Notes: generated by a model from the letters alone, not told the origin. A DNA stretch of 6,306 bases from Lentimicrobiaceae bacterium (GCA_007119395.1 SKPS01000131.1:1-6306); one strand, 5' to 3'. Numbered from the stretch's first letter, positions 1 to 5,568 are shown. Numbers and translations: made by a program.

Positions 1-963
1 AGGGAAATCCCGGTCGCAAAAACACTGACAGAGCGGTTTCCGTTGCTGAGGCAGATTCCAACCGTGGGTAAGCCGCCACCAACCGTTCCCTTTAACCCAT
101 TGATGTTTTCTCGTCGCAAGACCCATCCCATAGCCGGCATAGGCGGCGAAAACCCTGTTGTGGTTGTTGCCGGCTCCTCCGCAAGCACCCGGCCCGACTG
201 GCAACACCACAGAGATGCACAGGGAGAATGGCTGCAACAAGCAGCTAACCAAGCGTTTCGCATGCCTTGCCTCTGTTTTGATGATGACCAAATAATTCTC
301 CCGGAGGATGCACCTGTTGCGCTGATGCTGCCCGATATTCCGCAGGAACACACCATCAGCCGGCTGAAGCATGTAAACAACGCAGTGCTGGTGATTCCGG
401 TCTCACTCATCACACATCCGGGTATTCCAAGGATGTGGATAGCCAAACTCGACGAGGCAGACATCCGGATGCCGGTGGTGCTCAGAATCAAACATGGCAT
501 AGAATCCTCTGATGAGGAAACAGCAATCCACTGTGCGGTCACGGCATCGGGACTCTTTGCCGATGGTCTGGCTGATGGGTTGTGGTTGGACGCCACAGGG
601 GTTGGCGATCCTGTAGCACTTGCATTGAATATCTTACAGGCAACACGGGCCAGAATCTCTTCCACGGAATTTATCTCCTGCCCATCCTGTGGCAGAACAC
701 GCTTCAACATTGAAGAGGCAGTGCACAAAATCCGGGCGAAAACAGCCCACCTTCCCGGGTTAAAGATTGCGGTGATGGGTTGCGTTGTAAATGGTCCCGG
801 AGAGATGGCTGATGCCGATTACGGATATGTAGGAGCCGGAAACGGCACCATCACTCTCTACAAAGGCAAGCGTGTAATGCAGCGTCAGATCCCTGAAGAG
901 CATGCACTGGATGCTCTAATCCTTCTGATCAAAGAGAATGGTCAGTGGAAAGACCCGGAATGA
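1..963 (+). CDS. ispG: 4-hydroxy-3-methylbut-2-enyl-diphosphate synthase (IspG/GcpE), C-terminal part, 5' truncated
   Basis: This enzyme reductively converts methylerythritol cyclodiphosphate to HMBPP, the penultimate step of the MEP isoprenoid pathway, in the cytoplasm with a [4Fe-4S] cluster. The reading frame is open from base 1, so the gene begins upstream; a TTG at 43 is internal, not the start. 320 codons are visible. The last ~110 residues carry the cluster-binding domain: CPSCGRT (Cys codons at 679 and 688), then MGCVVNGPGEMADADYGYVG (Cys at 781, Glu at 802). These match the three Cys and one Glu ligands known for IspG. Before them lie about 190 weakly conserved residues, including a VLRIKHGI stretch. 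I read these as the extra central domain of the long IspG form known from Bacteroidota, Chlamydiae and plants; that part is inference. The stop is TGA at 961-963. It converges with the next gene. The family call is near certain. Confidence 0.96.
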   Translation, partial: REIPVAKTLTERFPLLRQIPTVGKPPPTVPFNPLMFSRRKTHPIAGIGGENPVVVVAGSSASTRPDWQHHRDAQGEWLQQAANQAFRMPCLCFDDDQIILPEDAPVALMLPDIPQEHTISRLKHVNNAVLVIPVSLITHPGIPRMWIAKLDEADIRMPVVLRIKHGIESSDEETAIHCAVTASGLFADGLADGLWLDATGVGDPVALALNILQATRARISSTEFISCPSCGRTRFNIEEAVHKIRAKTAHLPGLKIAVMGCVVNGPGEMADADYGYVGAGNGTITLYKGKRVMQRQIPEEHALDALILLIKENGQWKDPE

Positions 964-1116
964 TGCATATATCGCAAGCCCTACATCAAAAGGTGAACCC
1001 ATATTGTAGTGATTGTTTGCCTGGTAACAGGAATCGGCAGAACGAAAAGTTCGGGAATGTCATCTGATAACAAGTAGCTGGTATTCAATCAAAAGCAACC
1101 CCGTAGAAAGCCGGAA

Positions 1117-1139
1117 AGCCGCTCTTGTGCAGGGCGGCT
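1117..1139 (-). terminator. hairpin between convergent genes, possible terminator
   Basis: AGCCGCTC (1117-1124) pairs with GGGCGGCT (1132-1139) around the 7-base loop TTGTGCA, giving eight base pairs with one G-U. It lies between the stops of ispG (+) and the secreted-protein gene (-). Read on the minus strand it is followed by TTCCGGCTTTC, only moderately U-rich; on the plus strand no T-run follows. It starts 10 bases past the minus-strand stop, so it most likely ends that transcript, perhaps both. The missing clean U-tract keeps confidence moderate. Confidence 0.45.
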
Positions 1140-1149
1140 CTCATGGCAA

Positions 1150-2226
1150 TCAGAGATCAACTGAAAACTTACGGGTTACTCTTTGTGAAGAGTCAGACAT
1201 ATATAGTACGTAAACACCCTGCAAAAGTTTCACCCTGAGAGAAAATATTTTTTGATTATTTGCATTGACCTGGGTCTGATACCGTGTTCTGCCGTGTAAA
1301 TCGCTTACCAATATATTGACCGGGCCAGTCAATGGTTCGCTTAATTGCACCATCAGATCGGCTCCCCGGCTGTGAATTGATTGAATCTCCAAATCGCTTT
1401 GCAGCCCGGTAATCACCCTGATGGTTTTCAGCGTATCGGATCTGCCATCGTGGTCGTGTTGAATGAGTTTGTAATACGATACCGGATGGAGTGGCTCCGG
1501 ATCACGGAAGGTGTAGTGTTGTGCCATGGTGGTGGTGCCGTGACCCTGTACATTTCCGATAGGGGCGAAAGGGTGTTGGGCATTGCCGCGAAGCAAGGTA
1601 AACCCTGCATTCTGCTCCTCTGTTTCGGTAGCCCACTCCAGATGCGTACAGCCCGTATTGCTGTTAAACTCCCCATGAAACAAGGTAAGGGATACAGGCA
1701 GTGATGAGGTGGTGGCATACACTTCGATGTTGTCGAGGCGCCATGGCGAAGTGGTGGAGGAGGCTTTTCTGAACCGGATTGTGACAGATGGCAGGTGGCT
1801 GAACGGCGACAGGTCTGTTTGGCAGAGGGTGAAGTCTCCAGCGGTGGTGTTGTCATGGTCAAAGGTGTCAACCTGTATAAAATGTGCCGGATCGGTTCCA
1901 TCGTTCACCTCTACAATCATCATTTTAGATGCTGCACTGGTAGTGCGGCCAAGGTAAAACTGCACCACCGATGGATTGGCCACTGCAGGCAGTGTTAAGC
2001 TGCCGGCATGCCCGCTGAAATTGGCTGCCGCCGGGGCTGAATAGAATGACCCTGATGAAACCGTGCGAGCTACCCCATCAGCAATCCACCCCGGTGGCGG
2101 AAACAACGTGTCGGCAAACGATTCACTAAGCACCGGTGTGCCGCCTACCGGAATAACCTGGGCATGACCCGGTGAGCAGATCCAACCCATCAACATCAAC
2201 AAAATAAAAAACGCGCTTCTCTTCAT
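1150..2226 (-). CDS. secreted protein with type IX secretion sorting domain
   Basis: A 358-residue exported protein. I chose the ATG at 2226 over one five codons upstream (2241) because GGAGGG sits 6 bases before it and the peptide then starts as a classical signal: MKRS, a hydrophobic stretch, and a likely signal peptidase I site at GHA|Q (residues 21-23). Residues ~34-172 begin with ESFADTLFPPPGW and end with VTIRFRKAS...WRLDNIEVYA. This pattern is typical of jelly-roll/cleaved-adhesin-like modules of Bacteroidota surface proteins. LPVSLTLFHGEF (176-187) followed by LEWATETEEQNAGFTLLR (196-213) is the usual linker and Ig-like domain found before type IX tails. Residues ~280-358 look like a type A sorting domain: ILVSDLHGRTRY, a GVYVLYM strand and a basic KFSVDL end. 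By family knowledge such tails are cleaved and the protein is released or anchored on the surface. Ligand and activity are unknown; no catalytic motif was seen. It is transcribed alone. Confidence 0.88.
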   Translation of the reverse strand: MKRSAFFILLMLMGWICSPGHAQVIPVGGTPVLSESFADTLFPPPGWIADGVARTVSSGSFYSAPAAANFSGHAGSLTLPAVANPSVVQFYLGRTTSAASKMMIVEVNDGTDPAHFIQVDTFDHDNTTAGDFTLCQTDLSPFSHLPSVTIRFRKASSTTSPWRLDNIEVYATTSSLPVSLTLFHGEFNSNTGCTHLEWATETEEQNAGFTLLRGNAQHPFAPIGNVQGHGTTTMAQHYTFRDPEPLHPVSYYKLIQHDHDGRSDTLKTIRVITGLQSDLEIQSIHSRGADLMVQLSEPLTGPVNILVSDLHGRTRYQTQVNANNQKIFSLRVKLLQGVYVLYMSDSSQRVTRKFSVDL

Positions 2227-2255
2227 AATACTTCCCTCCATTTTGGTTTTTTTAT

Positions 2256-2263
2256 TATGTTTG
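2256..2263 (+). promoter_or_regulatory. possible -7 element of a Bacteroidota promoter upstream of the PHP gene
   Basis: TATGTTTG matches all fixed bases of the TAnnTTTG -7 box. It lies 64 bases before the start codon at 2328, in the AT-rich divergent gap 2227-2327, which also holds two T-runs (2247-2253 and 2298-2304). No TTTG or TTG is present 19-21 bases upstream, so the -33 half is missing and the call is tentative. For the minus-strand gene the best candidate is TCTTTTTG (complement of 2284-2291), with one mismatch and no -33 partner. Confidence 0.28.
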
Positions 2264-2327
2264 CCTTAGAGGTTAAAATCGGACAAAAAGAGGCAACTTT
2301 TTTTAATCACCCTTGTTAAAACAATAG

Positions 2328-3212
2328 ATGAAGAGAGATTCGGGCATAACAGGTAATTACCATACGCACACGCGTTACAGCGATGGAAAAGAGGAGCCAC
2401 AAGCTTTTGTTGAGCAGGCGATACGTCTGGGTTTTACACACCTGGGCTTTACCGACCATGCACCGGTCACTTTTGCGAACAAATGGAGTATGTGCTGGGG
2501 TGATTTGATGGGTTATCAGCAGAAAATCCATTTATTACAAAGGGAATACGCTGACCGGATCACCATATTATGCAGTCTGGAGATTGACTATATCCCCGGA
2601 GTATCGGTGCCGTTCTCACACTTTCAACGGGTTCTCTCTTTGGACTATACTATTGGCGGGGTGCACCTGGTGCGTCACCCTGAAAGTGGTCAGCTGTGGT
2701 TTATTGATGGTGGCAGTGAAGAGGAGTATGCTGCGGGGCTGGAGGAGATCTTTCATCACAATACCGATTTGGCAGTGCGCTGTTTCTATCAACAGCAGAT
2801 TGAGATGCTGCAACAGGAGCGACCTGATGTTTTGGCCCATTTCGACAAGCTGAAGATGCACAACAAAGGGAGGTATTTCAACGACGATTCACCCCTGGTG
2901 CATACACTGCAAAAGCAATTGTTACAGGTGGCAAAAAAACAAGGCACCATTGTGGAAATCAACACCAGAGGCATCTACAAAGGGCGGTGCAAAGAGCTCT
3001 ACCCTTCAGAGAGGCTCATTCGTTGTTGCGTTGAAGAGAAAATCCCATTGATGCTCTCCAGTGATGCCCATCTGCCCGAAGAGTTGAATGGCCATTTCGA
3101 TGAGACCCTTTACATCATGAAACAGATCGGTGTAAAAGAGGTTGTGGGCTTCAGCGACGGGAAGTTTGTACTTACGCCACTATCAATGGGCGCAGGGAGG
3201 TTGGCAGGTTAG
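2328..3212 (+). CDS. PHP-domain phosphatase, histidinol-phosphatase (HisJ/HisK) family
   Basis: A 294-residue PHP-superfamily metallohydrolase, best matched to PHP-type histidinol-phosphate phosphatases (histidinol phosphate to histidinol, a late step of histidine synthesis, cytoplasmic). All expected metal-site residues are visible: NYHTHTRYSDGK (H12, H14, D19), GFTDHAP (H44), SLEIDY (E85), GGVHLV (H113), AHFDK (H171), EINTRG (E210) and SSDAH (D246, H248). Length and motif order suit the HisK subfamily, as does IYKGRCKELYPSERL, which resembles the segment between the Glu and the Asp-X-His of that family. The start at 2328 leaves a short N-terminus before the first metal motif; the leader is A-rich. 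No other his genes are near, so the substrate is inferred from family only. It could be a PHP enzyme with another phosphate-ester substrate, because many Bacteroidota carry a HAD-type HisB phosphatase. A LapA-like gene follows after 22 bases. Confidence 0.85.
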   Translation: MKRDSGITGNYHTHTRYSDGKEEPQAFVEQAIRLGFTHLGFTDHAPVTFANKWSMCWGDLMGYQQKIHLLQREYADRITILCSLEIDYIPGVSVPFSHFQRVLSLDYTIGGVHLVRHPESGQLWFIDGGSEEEYAAGLEEIFHHNTDLAVRCFYQQQIEMLQQERPDVLAHFDKLKMHNKGRYFNDDSPLVHTLQKQLLQVAKKQGTIVEINTRGIYKGRCKELYPSERLIRCCVEEKIPLMLSSDAHLPEELNGHFDETLYIMKQIGVKEVVGFSDGKFVLTPLSMGAGRLAG

Positions 3213-3234
3213 TCGAATTACAGGCTGGTGAACC

Positions 3235-3507
3235 ATGTCGGCAATAAGTAAGGAATCCGATGTTTCAAACCAAAAAGTGAAAGATATGAGATTATTCAAA
3301 TCAATTGTGCTGATTTTGTTTGTGGTGGCTGTTGTTGTGTTTGCGCTACAGAATATGGAGCTGGTGAAGCTGAAGTTTCTGCATATGCATCTTCAGGTCC
3401 CTTTGTCGTTTGCCAGTATAGCCCTGTATGTATTGGGTGCCCTGTCAGGCGGGTTGGTTCTCTCTATGTTGCGCAGGATCACCACCGATGACCGAAAGAG
3501 CCGGTAA
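3235..3507 (+). CDS. small membrane protein, LapA/DUF1049 domain
   Basis: 90 residues with two predicted membrane helices: ~21-39 (SIVLILFVVAVVVFALQN) and ~56-78 (PLSFASIALYVLGALSGGL). Between them is the short segment MELVKLKFLHMHLQV. The pattern 'helix, FALQN, V.LKFL, P.S, helix with GALSGGL, basic tail' is that of the lipopolysaccharide-assembly protein A (LapA, DUF1049) family. In Escherichia coli LapA works with LapB in control of LPS synthesis; in Bacteroidota the role of these single small proteins is not established. The first ATG (3235) gives a polar 17-residue lead. A second ATG at 3286 (MRLFKS) would start directly at the first helix and is preceded by GTGAAAGAT, so it is a real alternative. 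No strong ribosome-binding site favours either. It is probably co-transcribed with the upstream PHP gene. Confidence 0.8.
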   Translation: MSAISKESDVSNQKVKDMRLFKSIVLILFVVAVVVFALQNMELVKLKFLHMHLQVPLSFASIALYVLGALSGGLVLSMLRRITTDDRKSR

Positions 3508-3586
3508 AGATTCCGTATGCTGACATATCCACGGGATGTCGAAATCAATACTGATGAAACTGAACCTCAAAAGAGTGTAAGCTGTC

Positions 3587-4180
3587 ATGAAGACAACTGT
3601 TCGTACGTTTACAGGATCGGCCATTCTGCCATACATTGATGAGTTGGCAAGATTGCGGATCAGGATTTTCCGCCATTACCCTTATCTGTACGATGGCGAC
3701 ATGGAATACGAAACACGTTATCTGTCGAACTATCTGAAGTCTGAACTTACGGTGATGGTATTGGCATTTGATGGATCGCGTGTGGTGGGTGCATCATCGG
3801 GCATGCCGATTTCTTTGGAGGCGGAAGAGATTCAGCGCCCGATGATACAGGCAGGCATTGATCCCGGTACGGTGTTCTATTTCGGCGAGTCACTGCTTGA
3901 AGAGCCATACCGGGGGCAAGGTACAGGGCATCGGTTTTTTGATGAACGGGAGCGGCACGCCCTGGAAGCAGGTCCGTTCTCCGTTACTACATTTATGGTT
4001 GTGCAACGACCTGACAATCACCCGCGAAAACCGAAGGGGTTTATACCACTCGACACATTCTGGACAAAGCGAGGGTACACTCCCCGCCCACATCTGGTAA
4101 CAGAGTTTGCGTGGAAAGAACTCGACGAAGCCACTGAGAGCGCCAAACCGATGATGTTTTGGGCCAAAGAGTGGAGCTGA
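3587..4180 (+). CDS. GNAT-family N-acetyltransferase
   Basis: A 197-residue protein of the GNAT superfamily, which moves an acetyl group from acetyl-CoA to an amine. The acetyl-CoA pyrophosphate loop is visible as YRGQGTGHRFF (residues 108-118), fitting the R/Q-x-x-G-x-G/A motif. It follows the beta strand FYFGESLLEEP (97-107) and precedes an alpha helix. The strand LTVMVLAFDGSRVVGASSG (54-72) is the usual beta2-beta3 hairpin. The N-terminal part reads ELARLRIRIFRHYPYLYDGD (19-38), and a late WTKRGYTPRPHL segment (139-150) is typical of the 'F-x-x-x-G-F/Y' end of the fold. The substrate cannot be read from the sequence. The ATG at 3587 is preceded by AAGAGTG 10 bases upstream, a weak ribosome site. 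It may share a transcript with the PHP and LapA-like genes, although the 79-base gap before it leaves room for its own promoter. Confidence 0.88.
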   Translation: MKTTVRTFTGSAILPYIDELARLRIRIFRHYPYLYDGDMEYETRYLSNYLKSELTVMVLAFDGSRVVGASSGMPISLEAEEIQRPMIQAGIDPGTVFYFGESLLEEPYRGQGTGHRFFDERERHALEAGPFSVTTFMVVQRPDNHPRKPKGFIPLDTFWTKRGYTPRPHLVTEFAWKELDEATESAKPMMFWAKEWS

Positions 4181-4288
4181 AAAGAGCCCCTTTTGTGCAG
4201 ATGCATCAACACATACTATATCGACACATCAACAAAAAACAAGAAATTGATCACGAAAATATTCACTGTTAAAAAAGACACATATAAG

Positions 4289-4573
4289 ATGAAAAAAGAG
4301 GACCGTGAAAAACTGGCGAAAACGAAACTGGATGAAGTGACAGCCCGTATTGAGGCGTTGAAATCAAGCAAAGATGCCATAGATGAAAAGGTGAAAGAGA
4401 TTTACGATAAAAACCTGTGGGAGCTTGAGGGGCAACGCGACAGTTTGAAAGAGAAGTTTGCGGCGTTAAAGGATGCTTCTGAGGAGGGGCTGGAAGAAGC
4501 GCAGGAGCTCTTTTCCAAAGCATTGGAATCACTCAATCAGCTCATCTCCAAAGTGAGCTCTTCAAACGATTAA
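4289..4573 (+). CDS. small charged, helical (coiled-coil) protein of unknown function
   Basis: I do not recognise a family. From the ATG at 4289 the product is 94 residues, rich in Lys, Glu, Asp, Ala and Leu, with no Cys, Pro, His or Gly-rich loops and one Trp (LWELEG). Hydrophobic residues recur every three to four positions, as in VTARIEALKSSKDAIDEKV, LKEKFAALKD, LEEAQELF and ALESLNQLISKV. Nearly the whole chain is therefore expected to be alpha-helical, probably two helices forming a coiled coil or hairpin. There is no signal peptide or membrane helix. The frame is open back to an ATG at 4193, but that adds a 32-residue stretch of different composition over AT-rich, promoter-like DNA, so I chose 4289, preceded by A-rich AAAAAAGACACATATAAG. 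It sits between the GNAT and bacterioferritin genes and ends at a terminator-like structure, so it may be transcribed alone. A stress or scaffold role would be a guess. Confidence 0.75.
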   Translation: MKKEDREKLAKTKLDEVTARIEALKSSKDAIDEKVKEIYDKNLWELEGQRDSLKEKFAALKDASEEGLEEAQELFSKALESLNQLISKVSSSND

Positions 4574-4583
4574 CCGGTGCTGC

Positions 4584-4649
4584 TTAACCCAGCCCTACAC
4601 AGCATATTCCCCTGATGCAATGCCCATTTGGCTGGTTGGGTGCTTTTTT
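4584..4649 (+). terminator. rho-independent-like terminator after the helical-protein gene
   Basis: A TTTTTT run (4644-4649) follows two alternative stems. In the longer one, AACC(C)AGCC (4586-4594, one bulged C) pairs with GGCTGGTT (4630-4637) and is extended by wobble pairs. In the shorter one, GCA...CCCA (4617-4626, bulge ATG) pairs with TGGGTGC (4637-4643) around a 10-base loop. Either would place a stem just upstream of the U-tract. It starts 10 bases after the stop at 4573 and should end that transcript. The structure is imperfect, hence moderate confidence. Confidence 0.5.
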
Positions 4650-4658
4650 GTAAATTTG
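4627..4658 (+). promoter_or_regulatory. Bacteroidota sigma-A promoter for bfr (TTTG-N20-TAnnTTTG)
   Basis: TTTG at 4627-4630 and TAAATTTG at 4651-4658 are separated by exactly 20 bases. This is a full match to the -33/-7 consensus known for the primary sigma factor of this phylum (spacing 19-21). Transcription would begin a few bases downstream, near 4662-4666, giving a leader of about 100 bases before the bacterioferritin ATG at 4768. The spacer contains the upstream gene's terminator stem and T-run. No clear Fur-like or other iron-responsive operator was recognised next to it. Confidence 0.65.
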
Positions 4659-4661
4659 TGC

Positions 4662-4675
4662 CTCCCGAAAGGGAG
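4662..4675 (+). promoter_or_regulatory. 5'-leader hairpin with GAAA tetraloop
   Basis: CTCCC (4662-4666), GAAA, GGGAG (4671-4675): a perfect five-base-pair stem closed by a GNRA tetraloop. It lies 3 bases after the -7 box, so it would form the extreme 5' end of the bfr mRNA if the start is as predicted. Such 5'-terminal stems are known to protect mRNAs from 5'-end-dependent decay; that role here is inference. Confidence 0.45.
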
Positions 4676-4682
4676 AGAAGGC

Positions 4683-4711
4683 AGGGCGTGCTGGGAAGAA
4701 ATTTCCGCCCT
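4683..4711 (+). promoter_or_regulatory. second leader hairpin of bfr
   Basis: AGGGCG (4683-4688) pairs perfectly with CGCCCT (4706-4711). Inside, GAA (4695-4697) can pair with TTC (4703-4705), leaving an asymmetric bulge. It lies 56 bases upstream of the bfr start codon and is not followed by a T-run, so it is not a plain terminator. It could be a structural or regulatory part of the leader. Confidence 0.38.
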
Positions 4712-4767
4712 CATCCGCCTTCAACATTAGAATAATCAATGAGTTGAATCAAAAAAAATGAACCATT

Positions 4768-5265
4768 ATGAAAGAGAAGAGTATTGAGTTGTTGAACAAG
4801 GCAGTCGCTGATGAGCTTGCGGCAGTACATCAGTATATGTATTTCCATTTTCACTGCGATGACCAGGGTTATGAGCTGTTGGCCAATCTTTTTAAGCGGA
4901 CTGCCATCGAGGAGATGATCCATGTTGAGGTATTGGCTGAGCGTATTCTGTTTTTGCATGGTGATGTTGAGATGAAGGTTGCACACGATGTGAAGCCTAT
5001 TCAGGATGTGAAAGAGATGCTTGAGCTGGCTGCCAAGATGGAGACGGAGAGCGCGCACAACTACAATCTGTGGGCCAATGAGTGTGCACAGAATGCTGAT
5101 TCAGCCACGAAAAAAATCTTTGAGTCATTGGTTGAAGACGAAGAGCGCCATTATGATCATTACGACCAGGAGATTGACAACCTGGCAAAGTTTGGCGACA
5201 ACTACCTGGCTCTTCAATCCATCGAACACAGCAAAAACATCGCATCAGGCCCATCTAAGGAGTAG
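4768..5265 (+). CDS. bfr: bacterioferritin (heme-type ferritin)
   Basis: A 165-residue four-helix ferritin-like protein, a little longer than E. coli Bfr (158). Bacterioferritins form 24-subunit shells that oxidise Fe2+ at a di-iron centre and store it as mineral. Aligned by eye with E. coli Bfr, all di-iron ligands are present: E16 (ADELAAVHQY), E49 and H52 (AIEEMIHVE), E92 (AKMETESAH), E125 and H128 (EDEERHYDHY). M50, between E49 and H52, matches the heme-ligand Met52, so heme binding at the subunit interface is plausible. The shared block ERILFLHG (58-65) and the C-terminal NYLALQSIE (169-177 by gene order, near the end) also fit. The ATG at 4768 is the only start giving the normal N-terminus; an out-of-frame ATG lies 10 bases upstream (4758). 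It has its own promoter and structured leader and no co-transcribed partner such as Bfd in view. Confidence 0.93.
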   Translation: MKEKSIELLNKAVADELAAVHQYMYFHFHCDDQGYELLANLFKRTAIEEMIHVEVLAERILFLHGDVEMKVAHDVKPIQDVKEMLELAAKMETESAHNYNLWANECAQNADSATKKIFESLVEDEERHYDHYDQEIDNLAKFGDNYLALQSIEHSKNIASGPSKE

Positions 5266-5317
5266 TGGCAGCTGATTGATTGCCAGCGGTGTGTTTTAGC
5301 TGATCAGGTTTCCTCTT

Positions 5318-5339
5318 CATAAAGCTGGTTTGCTTTATG
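5318..5339. repeat. perfect 8-bp inverted repeat (hairpin)
   Basis: CATAAAGC (5318-5325), 6-base loop TGGTTT, GCTTTATG (5332-5339). No T-run follows on either strand, so a standard intrinsic terminator is unlikely. It lies 52 bases after the bfr stop and may be a 3'-end stabilising hairpin of the bfr mRNA or a protein-binding dyad for icmF. Confidence 0.6.
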
Positions 5340-5372
5340 CGATATGTTACACCCTGAATTTTCTGTTGTTGT

Positions 5373-5391
5373 GTGATCATCACCGGGTGAT
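5373..5391. promoter_or_regulatory. overlapping palindromes, candidate operator
   Basis: GTGAT-C-ATCAC (5373-5383) overlaps ATCACC-G-GGTGAT (5379-5391). Each is a perfect odd-centred dyad and they share the middle ATCAC, so three half-sites alternate in orientation. Such a layout suits cooperative binding of a dimeric repressor or activator. The regulator is unknown and none is encoded in the window. Confidence 0.4.
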
Positions 5392-5395
5392 AAAA

Positions 5396-5428
5396 CGGGT
5401 AAGGTGCAGGAAGCGGGTAACGTGCAGG
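5396..5428. repeat. direct repeat pair, 15 bp, period 18
   Basis: CGGGTAAGGTGCAGG (5396-5410) and CGGGTAACGTGCAGG (5414-5428) differ at one base and are separated by AAG. A shorter CGGGT copy sits just upstream at 5384-5388, inside the palindrome. GCAGGTT at 5424-5430 is also complementary to two AACCTGC copies further down (5470-5476 and 5484-5490). Confidence 0.6.
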
Positions 5429-5466
5429 TTGGTGCTAAACTGCCGGCACATTATTCGGTGGTGATG

Positions 5467-5494
5467 TTGAACCTGCTGTATTGAACCTGCTTTA
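5467..5494. repeat. tandem repeat, 14 bp x 2
   Basis: TTGAACCTGCTGTA (5467-5480) is followed directly by TTGAACCTGCTTTA (5481-5494), with 13 of 14 bases identical, and then by a further TTG. Either AACCTGC could pair with GCAGGTT at 5424-5430, giving two mutually exclusive hairpins if this region is transcribed. Confidence 0.6.
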
Positions 5495-5568
5495 TTGTGA
5501 AGTTTGATGAACGAGGTGTGGTAAAATTTTGCTACTTTTACACTACGGAAATCGACATGGGTATTGTG

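Noticed and set aside
1020..1053. Small stems CCTG-GTAA-CAGG and GAAC-GAAAA-GTTC downstream of ispG
   Set aside because: Four-base stems without T-runs are expected by chance.
1428..1901. 157-codon minus-strand open frame inside the secreted-protein gene
   Set aside because: Same strand, different frame; low-complexity product, while the main frame has signal peptide, domain and sorting-tail features throughout.
4180..4195. GAAAAG-AGCCC-CTTTT as a terminator of the GNAT gene
   Set aside because: The stem is only five mostly A-T pairs and the T-run is part of the stem, so it would be unstable.
4193..4288. 32-residue N-terminal extension of the helical-protein gene from an upstream ATG
   Set aside because: Its composition differs sharply from the rest of the protein and it covers AT-rich leader DNA; the ATG at 4289 with an A-rich leader is a better start.
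4722..4750. Possible Fur box (ATTAGAATAATCAATGA) upstream of bfr
   Set aside because: Too few matches to the 19-bp Fur consensus and no good symmetry; it also lies well downstream of the predicted promoter.
4758..4787. Nine-codon upstream frame overlapping the bfr start
   Set aside because: Very short, A-rich leader only, and no sign of selection; most likely chance.
5423..5450. GGTGCTAAACTGCCGGCAC resembles part of a cobalamin riboswitch core
   Set aside because: The B12-box and the other conserved blocks of the cobalamin riboswitch are not found in the following bases, so the likeness is superficial.
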